64,000 nt of DNA from the NCBI RefSeq assembly GCF_000235625.1, contig NZ_AGTR01000053.1, positions 62,001 to 126,000 on the forward strand, given 5' to 3'. The position numbers and the translations under genes are program-made. The notes below the pieces were generated by a model. The model did no database searches and was not told the origin of the DNA. It was given only the letters and a program-made list of their open reading frames with translations. Source of the stretch: Marinobacter manganoxydans MnI7-9 (GTDB lineage Bacteria; Pseudomonadota; Gammaproteobacteria; Pseudomonadales; Oleiphilaceae). Positions within the stretch are counted from its first letter, which is position 1, and every line of letters begins with the position of its first letter. Positions 1 to 7,635 of this stretch are shown here, piece after piece.

Positions 1-533
1 TTCATCAGGTCAGCGAGACGCGAAGTGGAAGGGCTGTAAGCCCGCATCTTCAGGCCTTGCAGGTCTTCCAGGGTGTTGACCGGGGCTTTGGTATACAGGC
101 TCTGGGCGGGCCATGGCACGGTGTAAAGCAGGGTCATGCCTTCCTTGTCCAGCTGCTTTTCGATCTGGGGCTTGGCGGCTTCCCAGAGTCTTTTGGCATC
201 TTCGAAGCTGGTTGCCAGGAACGGAATGTTGTCGTGTTTGAACACCGGATGGGTGTTGCCCATGATGCCGATGAAGATTTCACCCAGCTGCACCTGACCG
301 GTTCTTACTGCCCGGGGAATTTCCGGGTGCTTGACCAGGGAGGCACCGGAATGAACGGTGATGGTGAGGTCACCATCGGTGCCGTTTTTAATGTCCTCGG
401 CAAAACCGTAGGCAATCTGGGTAGGCAGGTTGGCATCGCCGTAAGGCGTTGGCATGTGCCATTGCTGAGCCTGAACGGATGAAGTCAGCAGCGCCCCGGT
501 AACCAGGGTGGCTGTGGCGAGTTTTTTGAACAT
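1..533 (-). CDS. TRAP transporter solute-binding protein, DctP family (partial)
   Basis: The N-terminal ~177 residues of a periplasmic TRAP-type binding protein; the C-terminus lies beyond the left edge. It starts MFKKLATATLV with a typical Sec signal peptide ending near SSVQA-QQW. The mature part matches the DctP fold: a region with TITVHSGASL, then EIPRAVRTGQVQLGE (the conserved entry into the first lobe), then a stretch around KAPVNTLEDLQGLKMR. Such proteins capture carboxylates for a DctQM membrane pair driven by an ion gradient. The gene follows the DUF1445 gene on the same strand with a 51-base gap, so the two are probably co-transcribed. The substrate cannot be read from the sequence. 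Any DctQM genes would lie outside the window. Confidence 0.9.
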   Translation of the reverse strand, partial: MFKKLATATLVTGALLTSSVQAQQWHMPTPYGDANLPTQIAYGFAEDIKNGTDGDLTITVHSGASLVKHPEIPRAVRTGQVQLGEIFIGIMGNTHPVFKHDNIPFLATSFEDAKRLWEAAKPQIEKQLDKEGMTLLYTVPWPAQSLYTKAPVNTLEDLQGLKMRAYSPSTSRLADLM

Positions 534-584
534 AACGAATCTCCCGTGTTTCTGTTTTTTTATCGTTTCAGTTGAACGGCGGCT

Positions 585-1400
585 TCAGAGTACCGCCAGT
601 TCTTCATTCAGCCGCTCGGTAAGCAGCATTTTTCCCGGTACATGGGTTATTGCGAAAGGCAGGCGAGCGTTCTCGAGGGCCAGTTGCGGGGTAACCCCGC
701 AGGCCCAGAACAGCGGAAGCTCGCCCGGCCTGATCGTTACCGGATCTCCAAAATCAGGCTGGTTAACGTCCTGGATGCCAATGAGCGCCGGATCGCCGAT
801 GTGAACCGGTGCACCGTGGGCCTTTGGCAGGCGGGTCGTGATCTGTATCGCGCGGATGGCATCCGCACCGTTGAACGGGCGCATGGAAACCACCATGTTG
901 CCGCTGAACCGGCCCGCGGGCCGGGTAGCGATGTTCGAGCGGAACATGGAAACGTTCCGCCCTTCGTCCACGTTCCGGACTGAGAGGCCGGCCCTGATCA
1001 GGGCATCTTCAAACGAGAACGAGCAACCCAGGACAAAGGTCACCAGGTCGTCCTGCCAGAGGCTTTTGAGATCCGTGACTTTCTCCGCCCGCTCGCCATT
1101 CCGGAATACCTGGTATTCAGGTACATCGGTCCGGATATCCAGATCGTGCCCCAGGTCGGGAAGGGCCGGATCCCCGGGTTGAGACATGCCGATCAGGGGG
1201 CAGGCAACCGGGTTATTCTGACAGTATAGGAGAAAATCTCCGGCCCATTCGGACGGCAGGATGACCACGTTCCCCTGGAGCAGGCTGTTGGCCTGGCCAC
1301 TTGTAGGCGCTGTGTGGTCGCCCGAACGAATGCGAGCGCGTAATTCTGAGGCCTGATCAAGCAGGTTGTTCTTGAAATCGGAATACGCACCGGTGTGCAT
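585..1400 (-). CDS. DUF1445 family putative hydro-lyase (YcsI/D-glutamate cyclase-like)
   Basis: A 271-residue soluble protein of the DUF1445 family, usually annotated as a putative hydro-lyase; the mammalian relative DGLUCY converts D-glutamate to 5-oxo-D-proline. Visible family hallmarks are an early RARIRSGDH region, the central [13 protein letters not shown] segment, a NMVVSMRP stretch and the near C-terminal [11 protein letters not shown] signature. Length is normal for the family. It lies between a LysR gene and a TRAP binding-protein gene on one strand, which suggests that it acts on a compound imported by the TRAP system and controlled by the LysR protein. The substrate is unknown; D-glutamate cyclase activity is only a family-level possibility. 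Confidence 0.85.
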   Translation of the reverse strand: MHTGAYSDFKNNLLDQASELRARIRSGDHTAPTSGQANSLLQGNVVILPSEWAGDFLLYCQNNPVACPLIGMSQPGDPALPDLGHDLDIRTDVPEYQVFRNGERAEKVTDLKSLWQDDLVTFVLGCSFSFEDALIRAGLSVRNVDEGRNVSMFRSNIATRPAGRFSGNMVVSMRPFNGADAIRAIQITTRLPKAHGAPVHIGDPALIGIQDVNQPDFGDPVTIRPGELPLFWACGVTPQLALENARLPFAITHVPGKMLLTERLNEELAVL

Positions 1401-1468
1401 GACGGTAACCCCTGATTGAAATTGTCTTTTACAACTAAATTTCAGGGTATACCGGCTGGTGAAAAAGT

Positions 1469-2401
1469 CTAATTATCGTTTTTTAGGCCTTGTGATAACT
1501 TTTCGTGATGTGTTGCCCGGTCGTATTCGTCGGAGACCATCACTCCAAGGTTTGCTGCCAGCTCTGCAATCGGGTTGAAGGGTGCCCCGGAATAGGAGGC
1601 TGTGAAGGCGAGTTCTGAGGGCGTCCATGAGGTATTGAGCTGGACCAGGCGGCCGCTTTCCAGTTCGTGCTTGATCACGCTTAGCGGGAGCGTGGAGATA
1701 CCAATGCCATCCAGAGTCAGCTGCCGGCAGGCTGCCAGCGAGCTTGACGAATAGAAGCGCGCCGGCAAGTCATCCAGCTCACTGAATTTCTGGCTGATTT
1801 CCGCAAAGGGTTTGGTGTTTCTGGCATAGGTAATGACGGGCCACTCGGCGAGCTCTTCGAGTTTCAGAAGCCTGTCTGGAAGATTCAGCTCCGGGCTGGC
1901 TACCCAAATCAGCGGGAAACTGCACAGTGCCCGATTCTCAATTTTCGGCTCCGACACGGGGCCCATCAAAAAAGCCAGATCCAGGCTCCGATCCAGCAAG
2001 CCGGATCGGAGGTTGCCGGAGACATCCACCGTTATTTCCACATCCAGATTGGGGGCCGTTTCATGCAGTTCCCGGAAAAAACGCGGCAGCCAGGAGTGAA
2101 CGATGGTTTCGGAAACGCCCAGTCGAAGGATGCCTGACAGCGAGGCCCCACGGTCTGCGCGCTTGCGCAGCTGCTGGGCCATAAAGACGATCTTCTCAGC
2201 GTAGGGCAGGAGTTCCTGGCCCTTGCTGGTCAGTTTGCTGTGGCCGGACTCGCGCTCGAACAGCCTGACGCCCAACTCGTCTTCAAGAGCTGCGATACGG
2301 TTGGAAATGGCCGGCTGGGTGGTGTGCTGGTGCTCGGCAGCCTTGCGAAAGCTACCCAGCGTCGCAACCCAGATAAAGGTCTCCAGACGCTTGAAGTTCA
2401 T
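1469..2401 (-). CDS. LysR family transcriptional regulator
   Basis: A 310-residue LysR-type regulator. Residues 1-60 form the winged helix-turn-helix ([13 protein letters not shown], then [17 protein letters not shown] and [12 protein letters not shown]). Residues ~90-295 form the periplasmic-binding-like effector domain ([17 protein letters not shown] at its start). It lies 68 bases upstream of the DUF1445 gene on the same strand, so it may lead that operon rather than sit divergently as LysR genes often do. The inducer is unknown. A short C-terminal tail ([12 protein letters not shown]) extends past the domain. Confidence 0.92.
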   Translation of the reverse strand: MNFKRLETFIWVATLGSFRKAAEHQHTTQPAISNRIAALEDELGVRLFERESGHSKLTSKGQELLPYAEKIVFMAQQLRKRADRGASLSGILRLGVSETIVHSWLPRFFRELHETAPNLDVEITVDVSGNLRSGLLDRSLDLAFLMGPVSEPKIENRALCSFPLIWVASPELNLPDRLLKLEELAEWPVITYARNTKPFAEISQKFSELDDLPARFYSSSSLAACRQLTLDGIGISTLPLSVIKHELESGRLVQLNTSWTPSELAFTASYSGAPFNPIAELAANLGVMVSDEYDRATHHEKLSQGLKNDN

Positions 2402-2424
2402 TGATTCCCGGACCTCAGAGGGGC

Positions 2425-3126
2425 CTACAGCGCAGCATAGCGCTCGTGAAGGATGCCAACCCGTTCAACATAGGCCTTTGTTTCGGCGTAGGGCGGTACG
2501 CCCTGGTAGCGGCTCACGGCACCGGGCCCTGCGTTGTAGGCGGCGGTGGCCAGCCGGATGTCGCCATTGAACCGGTTGAGCATCTTGGCCAGATAATGCA
2601 CCCCGCCACGGATGTTCTCGGCCGCCGCCAACGCATTGCGCACACCCAGTTCTTCGGCAGTACCTGGCATCAGTTGCATCAGCCCTTGCGCGCCCACCGG
2701 GGACAGGGCCTTTTCATTGAAGGCCGATTCGGCGTGGATCACAGCGCGAACAAGCGCGGGATCAACCCCGAATTCCTGTGCCGCCGTCTGGATCTCGGAA
2801 TCGAATGGCTTGGTGAACAGTGGCGTCTTGCGCCAGTCGACGCTGGATTCCGGGTCACAGGCGTAACAGTGGAAGCGGATAACGTCGAACTCGGCACCGG
2901 CAGGTTGTACGCTGCTATACGCCACCACGCCATTGTTATCGGTGTAGCGGTAGACGGTATCGGTGCCGGAGGAGGCCCTGGGCTGGCTGGCGTTTTTCAC
3001 GTTGGTGAATTCCACGGTGCCATCCGGATGCACAATACGCTTGATGCCGTCTGCCATGGCGGGTGCCGACAGAAAGAGCAAAAGCGCTGCGATGGATGGG
3101 ATCAGAAATGCTCTGCCGTTGGTCAT
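2425..3126 (-). CDS. Lytic transglycosylase with DUF4124 and SLT domains
   Basis: A 233-residue exported peptidoglycan lyase. A signal peptide covers residues 1-25 ([11 protein letters not shown]). A DUF4124 domain follows at ~26-80 ([15 protein letters not shown]), and the goose-lysozyme-like SLT domain spans ~112-225. The catalytic glutamate is E133 in [10 protein letters not shown], followed by the family motifs [13 protein letters not shown] and [10 protein letters not shown]. It would cut glycan strands in the periplasm to give 1,6-anhydro ends. It ends 23 bases before the LysR start on the same strand. Its start faces the shikimate-kinase-like gene divergently across ~180 bases. Confidence 0.92.
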   Translation of the reverse strand: MTNGRAFLIPSIAALLLFLSAPAMADGIKRIVHPDGTVEFTNVKNASQPRASSGTDTVYRYTDNNGVVAYSSVQPAGAEFDVIRFHCYACDPESSVDWRKTPLFTKPFDSEIQTAAQEFGVDPALVRAVIHAESAFNEKALSPVGAQGLMQLMPGTAEELGVRNALAAAENIRGGVHYLAKMLNRFNGDIRLATAAYNAGPGAVSRYQGVPPYAETKAYVERVGILHERYAAL

Positions 3127-3305
3127 TACTCACTCGCGAAAGATGCCGTCTGTGGCCGGCTTCAGGTATTCTTTGAATACCGCCGTTGGCTGAATTATAC
3201 GGGCTTGCGGGTCGGAATAAAGCGCGCGCTGTGTCGTAAAAATGTTACGTTCTGCGTTTAATGCCGGCCAGTTCTCATTCTATGGAGAGGTCCCTTTAAA
3301 GCATC

Positions 3306-3830
3306 ATGGTTAACCCGACCGACACAGGCAACCTCGTTCTCATCGGCATGCCCGGCAGTGGCAAGAGCACGGTGGGTGTGCTGCTGGCCAAACGTCTGGG
3401 CCTCGGGTTTATCGACACCGATCTGCTCATTCAGGAAGAAGCCGGTCGTACTCTCCAGGCAATTGTAGACCAGGATGGCTACATAGCCCTGCGTCGAATA
3501 GAAGAACAGGTGCTTCTCAAGCTGGATGTCCGGCACAAGGTGATCAGCACGGGAGGCAGCGCCGTCTACAGTGAACGTGCCATGGAACACCTCAAAAGCA
3601 ACGGCACCGTCGTGTTTCTCGACATCCCGCTTGAACTGGTTATCGAGCGAATCGGCGATCACAGCATGCGGGGCATTTCCCGGAGGCCGGATCAATCTTT
3701 GGAAGCCCTGTTCGAAGAGCGTTTTGAGCTGTATTCCCGGTATGCGGACGTGACGGTGAAAGGGGAGGGTCTTAATCAGGATCAGGTCTGCGAGGCGGTT
3801 GTCGAGAGCCTTGTTTCACCGCAATACTGA
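3306..3830 (+). CDS. Shikimate kinase family protein
   Basis: A 174-residue P-loop kinase of the shikimate kinase family. The Walker A motif GMPGSGKST is at 14-22, the substrate-type DTD motif is near 37-39, and basic residues follow at R63-R64. The usual GGG of shikimate kinases reads GGS here (residues 83-85), and the lid carries RGISRRPDQ rather than the usual RPLL, so this is a diverged member. It is not next to aroB, unlike many aroK genes, and may be a paralogue with another small substrate. It would be cytoplasmic. A GGAGAGG sequence lies ~16 bases upstream of the ATG, rather far for a ribosome-binding site. Confidence 0.8.
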   Translation: MVNPTDTGNLVLIGMPGSGKSTVGVLLAKRLGLGFIDTDLLIQEEAGRTLQAIVDQDGYIALRRIEEQVLLKLDVRHKVISTGGSAVYSERAMEHLKSNGTVVFLDIPLELVIERIGDHSMRGISRRPDQSLEALFEERFELYSRYADVTVKGEGLNQDQVCEAVVESLVSPQY

Positions 3831-3908
3831 GCTCCAGTATTAGCTCAAGTTAAGGTGCATCCAGCCAGACCTCACTGCTACAGTCCGAGGATGTGTTGGG
3901 AGGACTTA

Positions 3909-4385
3909 ATGATGAAGAACTGGACTTACGTACTTGCGATCGTATTTGTCGGACTGTTTTCAGGGACGGCTCTGGCTGAAACATCACCCGAGGATTCTTC
4001 CGTGGAGTCGCTTAAGCAGGAAACCCGTGAGTTGGGTGAGGCGCTTCAGGAGTATGGTTCTGATCAGAAAGAGCAGGCCGAGGATTCGATCAACAAAACA
4101 TTGTCGGCCCTGGATAAACGCATCCAGGAGCTTGAGCAACAGCTCTCGAAAAACTGGGACGATATGAGCGATACCGCCCGGGAGCGGTCCCAGAAGAGCC
4201 TCGAGTCGTTGCGGGAACAGAGAGCTCGTGTCCAAAACTGGTATCAGGAACTGAAAGACAGCTCAGCATCCGCCTGGGAGAGGGCTCGAAAGGGATTCTC
4301 CGATGCCTATGAAGCGCTTTCAGAGCAATGGAACAACACCGAGGAGGAGTTGCAGGACTCGGAAAAACGCTCCGACAGCATCTGA
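3909..4385 (+). CDS. Exported coiled-coil protein of unknown function
   Basis: I do not recognise a named family. The start at 3909 is preferred because GGGAGGAC lies just upstream and a signal peptide follows at once (MMKNWTYVLAIVFVG, cleavage near ALA-ETS). The mature ~135 residues are highly charged and heptad-like (QETRELGEALQEYG, LDKRIQELEQQLSK, SLESLREQRARVQNW), so a long helical coiled coil in the periplasm is expected. The C-terminus is acidic and polar with no membrane anchor. It stands alone between the shikimate-kinase-like gene and the convergent symporter gene. A periplasmic scaffold or stress role is conceivable but not shown. Confidence 0.75.
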   Translation: MMKNWTYVLAIVFVGLFSGTALAETSPEDSSVESLKQETRELGEALQEYGSDQKEQAEDSINKTLSALDKRIQELEQQLSKNWDDMSDTARERSQKSLESLREQRARVQNWYQELKDSSASAWERARKGFSDAYEALSEQWNNTEEELQDSEKRSDSI

Positions 4386-4420
4386 GCTGGCCCAGCGCTG
4401 GTCAAGTCATCTCCGCCCGA

Positions 4421-5770
4421 TCAAGACGTTTGTTCCGGTACTGGTTCGGGCGGCAGTCTCTTTCCCGCCAGATTCTCCATCAGCCGGCAGGTCACCAGAT
4501 CGCCCGTCACGTTGATGGCCGTACGGCACATATCCAGGATTCGATCCACACCCATGATCAGTGCGATGCCGCTGGGAGGAATGCCCACGGTTTGCAGCAC
4601 CATGGCAAGGATCACGATGCCTACCCCGGGCGTGGCCGGTGAGCCGATGGACGCGCCCACAGCCATGGCGACCACGAGCGCCATACTGCCCATGCTGAGA
4701 TCAATGCCGTAGACCTGTGCCAGAAAGATGGTTGCAACGGCCTGGTAGAGTGCCGTGCCGTTCATGTTGATGGTGGCGCCCAGGGGAATCACGAACTGGG
4801 AAACCGACGGCCGGACACCGAGCTTGTCTTCGGCGGTTCTTATGGAAAGCGGCATGACGGCCGCCGAGCTGGATGTGGAAAAGGCCAGCAACAGTACATC
4901 CCGGGTGTCTTTCAGGAACCGGACGGGGGATTGGCCGGCGAGCAGCTTCAGGATCAGCATGTAAACACCCAGAAGCACCAGCAAGCCCGCAATGACGGTT
5001 GCGACGTAGGATGCCATGCCCAGCATTGCCCGGAATCCCAGCGTGGTTGTGAGTTGGGCCATCAGGCCGAACACGGCAATGGGGGCAAGACGCATTGCCC
5101 AGCGTACGACCGTCATGCAGATTTGCTAGAGGGAATCGAGCAGGTCCAGCATGGGCCTGGATTTTTCCGGGGCCATGCTCACCAGGGCAATGCCGACAAT
5201 GATGGAGAAGATCACCACCTGGAGCATCTGGCCTTCAACCATGGCATCGAGCGGGTTGCCCGGTAGCAGCCCGATCAGGGTCTTGGGCAGCTCATCCACA
5301 CCCGGCATGGAGGCAACAGGCACACTGTTTTCCCCGGCCTCAACGGGAGTGCCGAGCCCTGCCATCATTCTGCCGGGGTTGATCAGGTCGCCGATCCAGA
5401 GACCTATCGATGCTGCCATGGCCGTCGTGATTACGAAAAAGCCGGTTACCCTCAGGCCCAGCTTTCGCAACTGTTCAAGGTCTTCGCTGGCGGCGAGCCC
5501 GCGAACCACCGAGGCAATTACCAGGGGGATTACGATCATCTGGATGGTGGCCAGAAACAGTTGCCCCGGGAAAGCCAGCCAGTTACCGATCAACGTCCCG
5601 GTTTCCGGTTCCACGAGTCCCACCGACGGTCCCAGGAGCGTGCCTGTAATCAACCCGAGGAACATGCCAATGAGCACCTTCAGCCAGAGCTTTCCCTGCA
5701 CCAGCCCCGAGAGGTAGCTGCTGAGATGACGCAGTGGCCGTGGGTAAAAATCGCTCGTCTGGTTTGGCAT
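4421..5770 (-). pseudogene. Dicarboxylate/amino-acid:cation symporter interrupted by an in-frame amber codon
   Basis: A DAACS (GltP/DctA-type) Na+ or H+ symporter of ~449 residues, split by one in-frame TAG at 5126-5128. The 5' part (5126-5770, 214 residues) starts MPNQTSDFYPRP and covers the first transmembrane segments (IPLVIASVVRG, VVIFSIIVGIA), ending LDLLDSL. The 3' part continues in the same frame with QICMTVVRWAMRLAPIAVFG, then the signature hairpin region AFSTSSSAAVMPLS and the substrate-site stretch IPLGATINMNGTALYQ, ending at 4421. Nothing else is damaged and no base is lost. The family usually has Gln at the stop position as I recall it, so a C-to-T change (CAG to TAG) would explain it. 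An ATG at 5116 in the 3' part is a poor reinitiation site with no evident ribosome-binding site. A sequencing error or a natural suppressor is possible. Confidence 0.85.
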
Positions 5771-5847
5771 TGCCTTGAATCTTCCCTGTTTCTGTTGGAG
5801 CTACCCTGAAAGCATAGCCCATGCTGGCTCTGCGTTTGTGAGGCAGA

Positions 5848-6546
5848 TCAATCCGGCATCAGGTTGATTTCTTCGGCAGTCAGTGAGCGGTATTCGCCGG
5901 CCGCCAGGTCATCGTCCAACAGGATATTTCCCATCCGTTCCCGATGCAGGGCCGTTACGCGATTACCGACGGCATGGAACATGCGCTTCACCTGATGGTA
6001 ACGGCCTTCGTAAATGGTCACTCTGGCTTCACAGGGGCTCAGAAGATCCAGGTCAGCAGGTGAGGTGGTGAGTTGCTCGAACTCAAACCAGATGCCCTCC
6101 GCGAATCGATGAGGGGTCTCTGGAGAAATCGGATAGGCGGTGCTGACCCGGTAGACTTTCGGGATCTTGATTCGGGGCTCGGTAAGCTGGCGTGACCAGC
6201 GGCCATCATTGGTGAGAATCAGCAGGCCCGTGCTGGCGCGGTCGAGTCGTCCGGCAATGTGCAGATCCTCGCGCAGTTCTGGCGAGATCAGCTCCATCAC
6301 GGTCCGATGGGTGTCGTCGAGCGTTGCACTCAGAAAACCTGCAGGTTTGTGGAGCATGAGGTAATGGCAGGCTTCCGCCTCTTGAATGATATCGCCGTCC
6401 ATCCGTACGCATGAAAACCGATCCACCTCGGCAGCAGCATCGCGGCAGGTGACGTCATTTACGGCCACCCGACCGGAAGCAATCAGAAAATTGGCCTGAC
6501 GGCGACTGATGTCATTCCGGTTGCTGAGAATTCGTGAAAGCTTCAT
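5848..6546 (-). CDS. rsuA: 16S rRNA pseudouridine(516) synthase RsuA
   Basis: A 232-residue RsuA/RluB-family enzyme that isomerises a uridine of 16S rRNA. An N-terminal S4 RNA-binding domain (residues 1-50, with RRQANFLIASGRVAVN) precedes the catalytic domain. The catalytic aspartate is D102 in AGRLDRASTGLLILTNDG, and the later GRYHQVKRMFHAVG motif supports the RsuA/RluBEF group. The length fits RsuA best among that group. It is a monocistronic-looking minus-strand gene, with a divergent TIGR02647 gene starting 55 bases away. Confidence 0.88.
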   Translation of the reverse strand: MKLSRILSNRNDISRRQANFLIASGRVAVNDVTCRDAAAEVDRFSCVRMDGDIIQEAEACHYLMLHKPAGFLSATLDDTHRTVMELISPELREDLHIAGRLDRASTGLLILTNDGRWSRQLTEPRIKIPKVYRVSTAYPISPETPHRFAEGIWFEFEQLTTSPADLDLLSPCEARVTIYEGRYHQVKRMFHAVGNRVTALHRERMGNILLDDDLAAGEYRSLTAEEINLMPD

Positions 6547-6601
6547 GGTGTGAATCGGCTATGCTGAATGTAAACCCCCGATAATAATACGAGGAAATGC
6601 C

Positions 6602-6841
6602 ATGCCATTCTCTGTTGATCACCTTGCCGAACTCAATTTGCTGGGCCAATTTCCTTCCACCTCGACTCAGGAAGGGCTCAAGGTTCATGCCCATTCGGCG
6701 GCTCCGGAAACTGTGAAGGCCGCCGAAAACCTGCATGCCAAGGGGCTGATCAGCCAGAAAGATGGCGGCTACCTCACGCCGTTGGGGGCAGAGGCAGTGG
6801 ATCTGACCCAGAAGCTCCAGTCGATTCTCAGTAGCTCATAA
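6602..6841 (+). CDS. TIGR02647 family small protein
   Basis: A 79-residue protein that matches the TIGR02647 family as I remember it from pseudomonads (same opening MPF, same TQEGLKVH block, the AENLHAKGLI helix and GGYLTPLGAEA ending). The helix pattern with LHAKGLISQKDGGYLTPLG looks like a small winged-helix fold, so nucleic-acid binding is plausible but unproven. It is preceded by GAGGAAATGCC, which supports the start at 6602. It lies divergent from rsuA and 59 bases before the VTT membrane-protein gene. Confidence 0.8.
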   Translation: MPFSVDHLAELNLLGQFPSTSTQEGLKVHAHSAAPETVKAAENLHAKGLISQKDGGYLTPLGAEAVDLTQKLQSILSSS

Positions 6842-6900
6842 AGCGCGGATGACCTGTCCGGCCTTTGAGACCCGGTGCCCTCCCGCGTTAGGGTGAGGCC

Positions 6901-7635
6901 ATGAGCAACTGGAAGAAGTCGCCCGTCCTCTGGATGGGCGGGAGCATTGCCGCCGTTGGGCTGATAGTCGGTCTGCTTTACGCCTTCGGTGTGCATCAGC
7001 AGGTCGTTGAGCTTCTGCGCTGGTTTGATACCCAGGGGGCCTGGGCGGCTCTCCTCTTTGTCGGCATCATGGTGCTGGCCATGGTGCTGCTTCTGCCCGG
7101 GGTGTTGTTGACCACCGGAGCGGGTTTCGTGTTCGGCGTGTTGGAAGGCACAGCCTACGTGGTGGTGGGCACTACGTTGGGCTCGGCCATTGCCTTTCTG
7201 GTTGCCCGGCATTTTCTGGGTGAGCACGCCCGTGTGTACATTCGCAGCCGCGCGCGATTGTCTGTCGTCAGCAACGAAATGGCGCCTCACGGCTGGAAAA
7301 TCGTACTCCTGACCCGTCTGATCCCTTTCTTCCCCGGCAAGCTGTCCAATTTTCTGTTCGGTCTCACCAACTTCTCGTTTGGCGGTTTCGTTGTCGGCAC
7401 CTTTTTCGGTGTGATTCCCTTTTCCCTGCATAACGTGTATCTCGGCTCGCTTGCCGCCGACCTGTCAACTCTGGGTGTGCGGGAAACCGGCCGTTCACCC
7501 CTGGAGTGGGCCATTTACGGTGCCGGTTTCGTAGGCACGGTAATGGCCGTGGTGTTTCTCAATCGTCTCGCCCGGCGGGCACTCGCCCGTTACAAGGTCG
7601 AGACTGAGCCAACAGAACAGGAGGCAAACGAATGA
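6901..7635 (+). CDS. TVP38/TMEM64 (VTT/DedA-like) membrane protein
   Basis: A 244-residue inner-membrane protein of the VTT superfamily. About five to six hydrophobic segments are seen (starting VLWMGGSIAAVGLIVGLL and AALLFVGIMVLAMV). The family signatures are GVLLTTGAGFVFG and the FFPGKLSNFLFGLTNFSFGGF re-entrant-type region after a RLIPF element. VTT proteins are linked to lipid scrambling or undecaprenyl-carrier recycling in bacteria. Its last four bases (ATGA) overlap the start of the glycosidase-like gene, so the two are translationally coupled. Confidence 0.88.
   Translation: MSNWKKSPVLWMGGSIAAVGLIVGLLYAFGVHQQVVELLRWFDTQGAWAALLFVGIMVLAMVLLLPGVLLTTGAGFVFGVLEGTAYVVVGTTLGSAIAFLVARHFLGEHARVYIRSRARLSVVSNEMAPHGWKIVLLTRLIPFFPGKLSNFLFGLTNFSFGGFVVGTFFGVIPFSLHNVYLGSLAADLSTLGVRETGRSPLEWAIYGAGFVGTVMAVVFLNRLARRALARYKVETEPTEQEANE

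Noticed and set aside
3165-3181. Short palindrome GGTATTC-TTT-GAATACC between the SLT and shikimate-kinase-like genes
   Set aside because: Seven-base arms are too short to stand out in 64 kb, and no regulator gene is adjacent.
2401-3261. Long plus-strand ORF (286 codons) opposite the SLT transglycosylase gene
   Set aside because: It mirrors a gene with clear signal peptide and SLT motifs on the other strand, and its own protein has no recognisable features; long shadow ORFs are common in GC-rich DNA.
5110-5140. Programmed readthrough signal at the symporter amber codon
   Set aside because: The bases after the stop (CAA ATC) do not match a known strong readthrough motif and no RNA structure is evident there.
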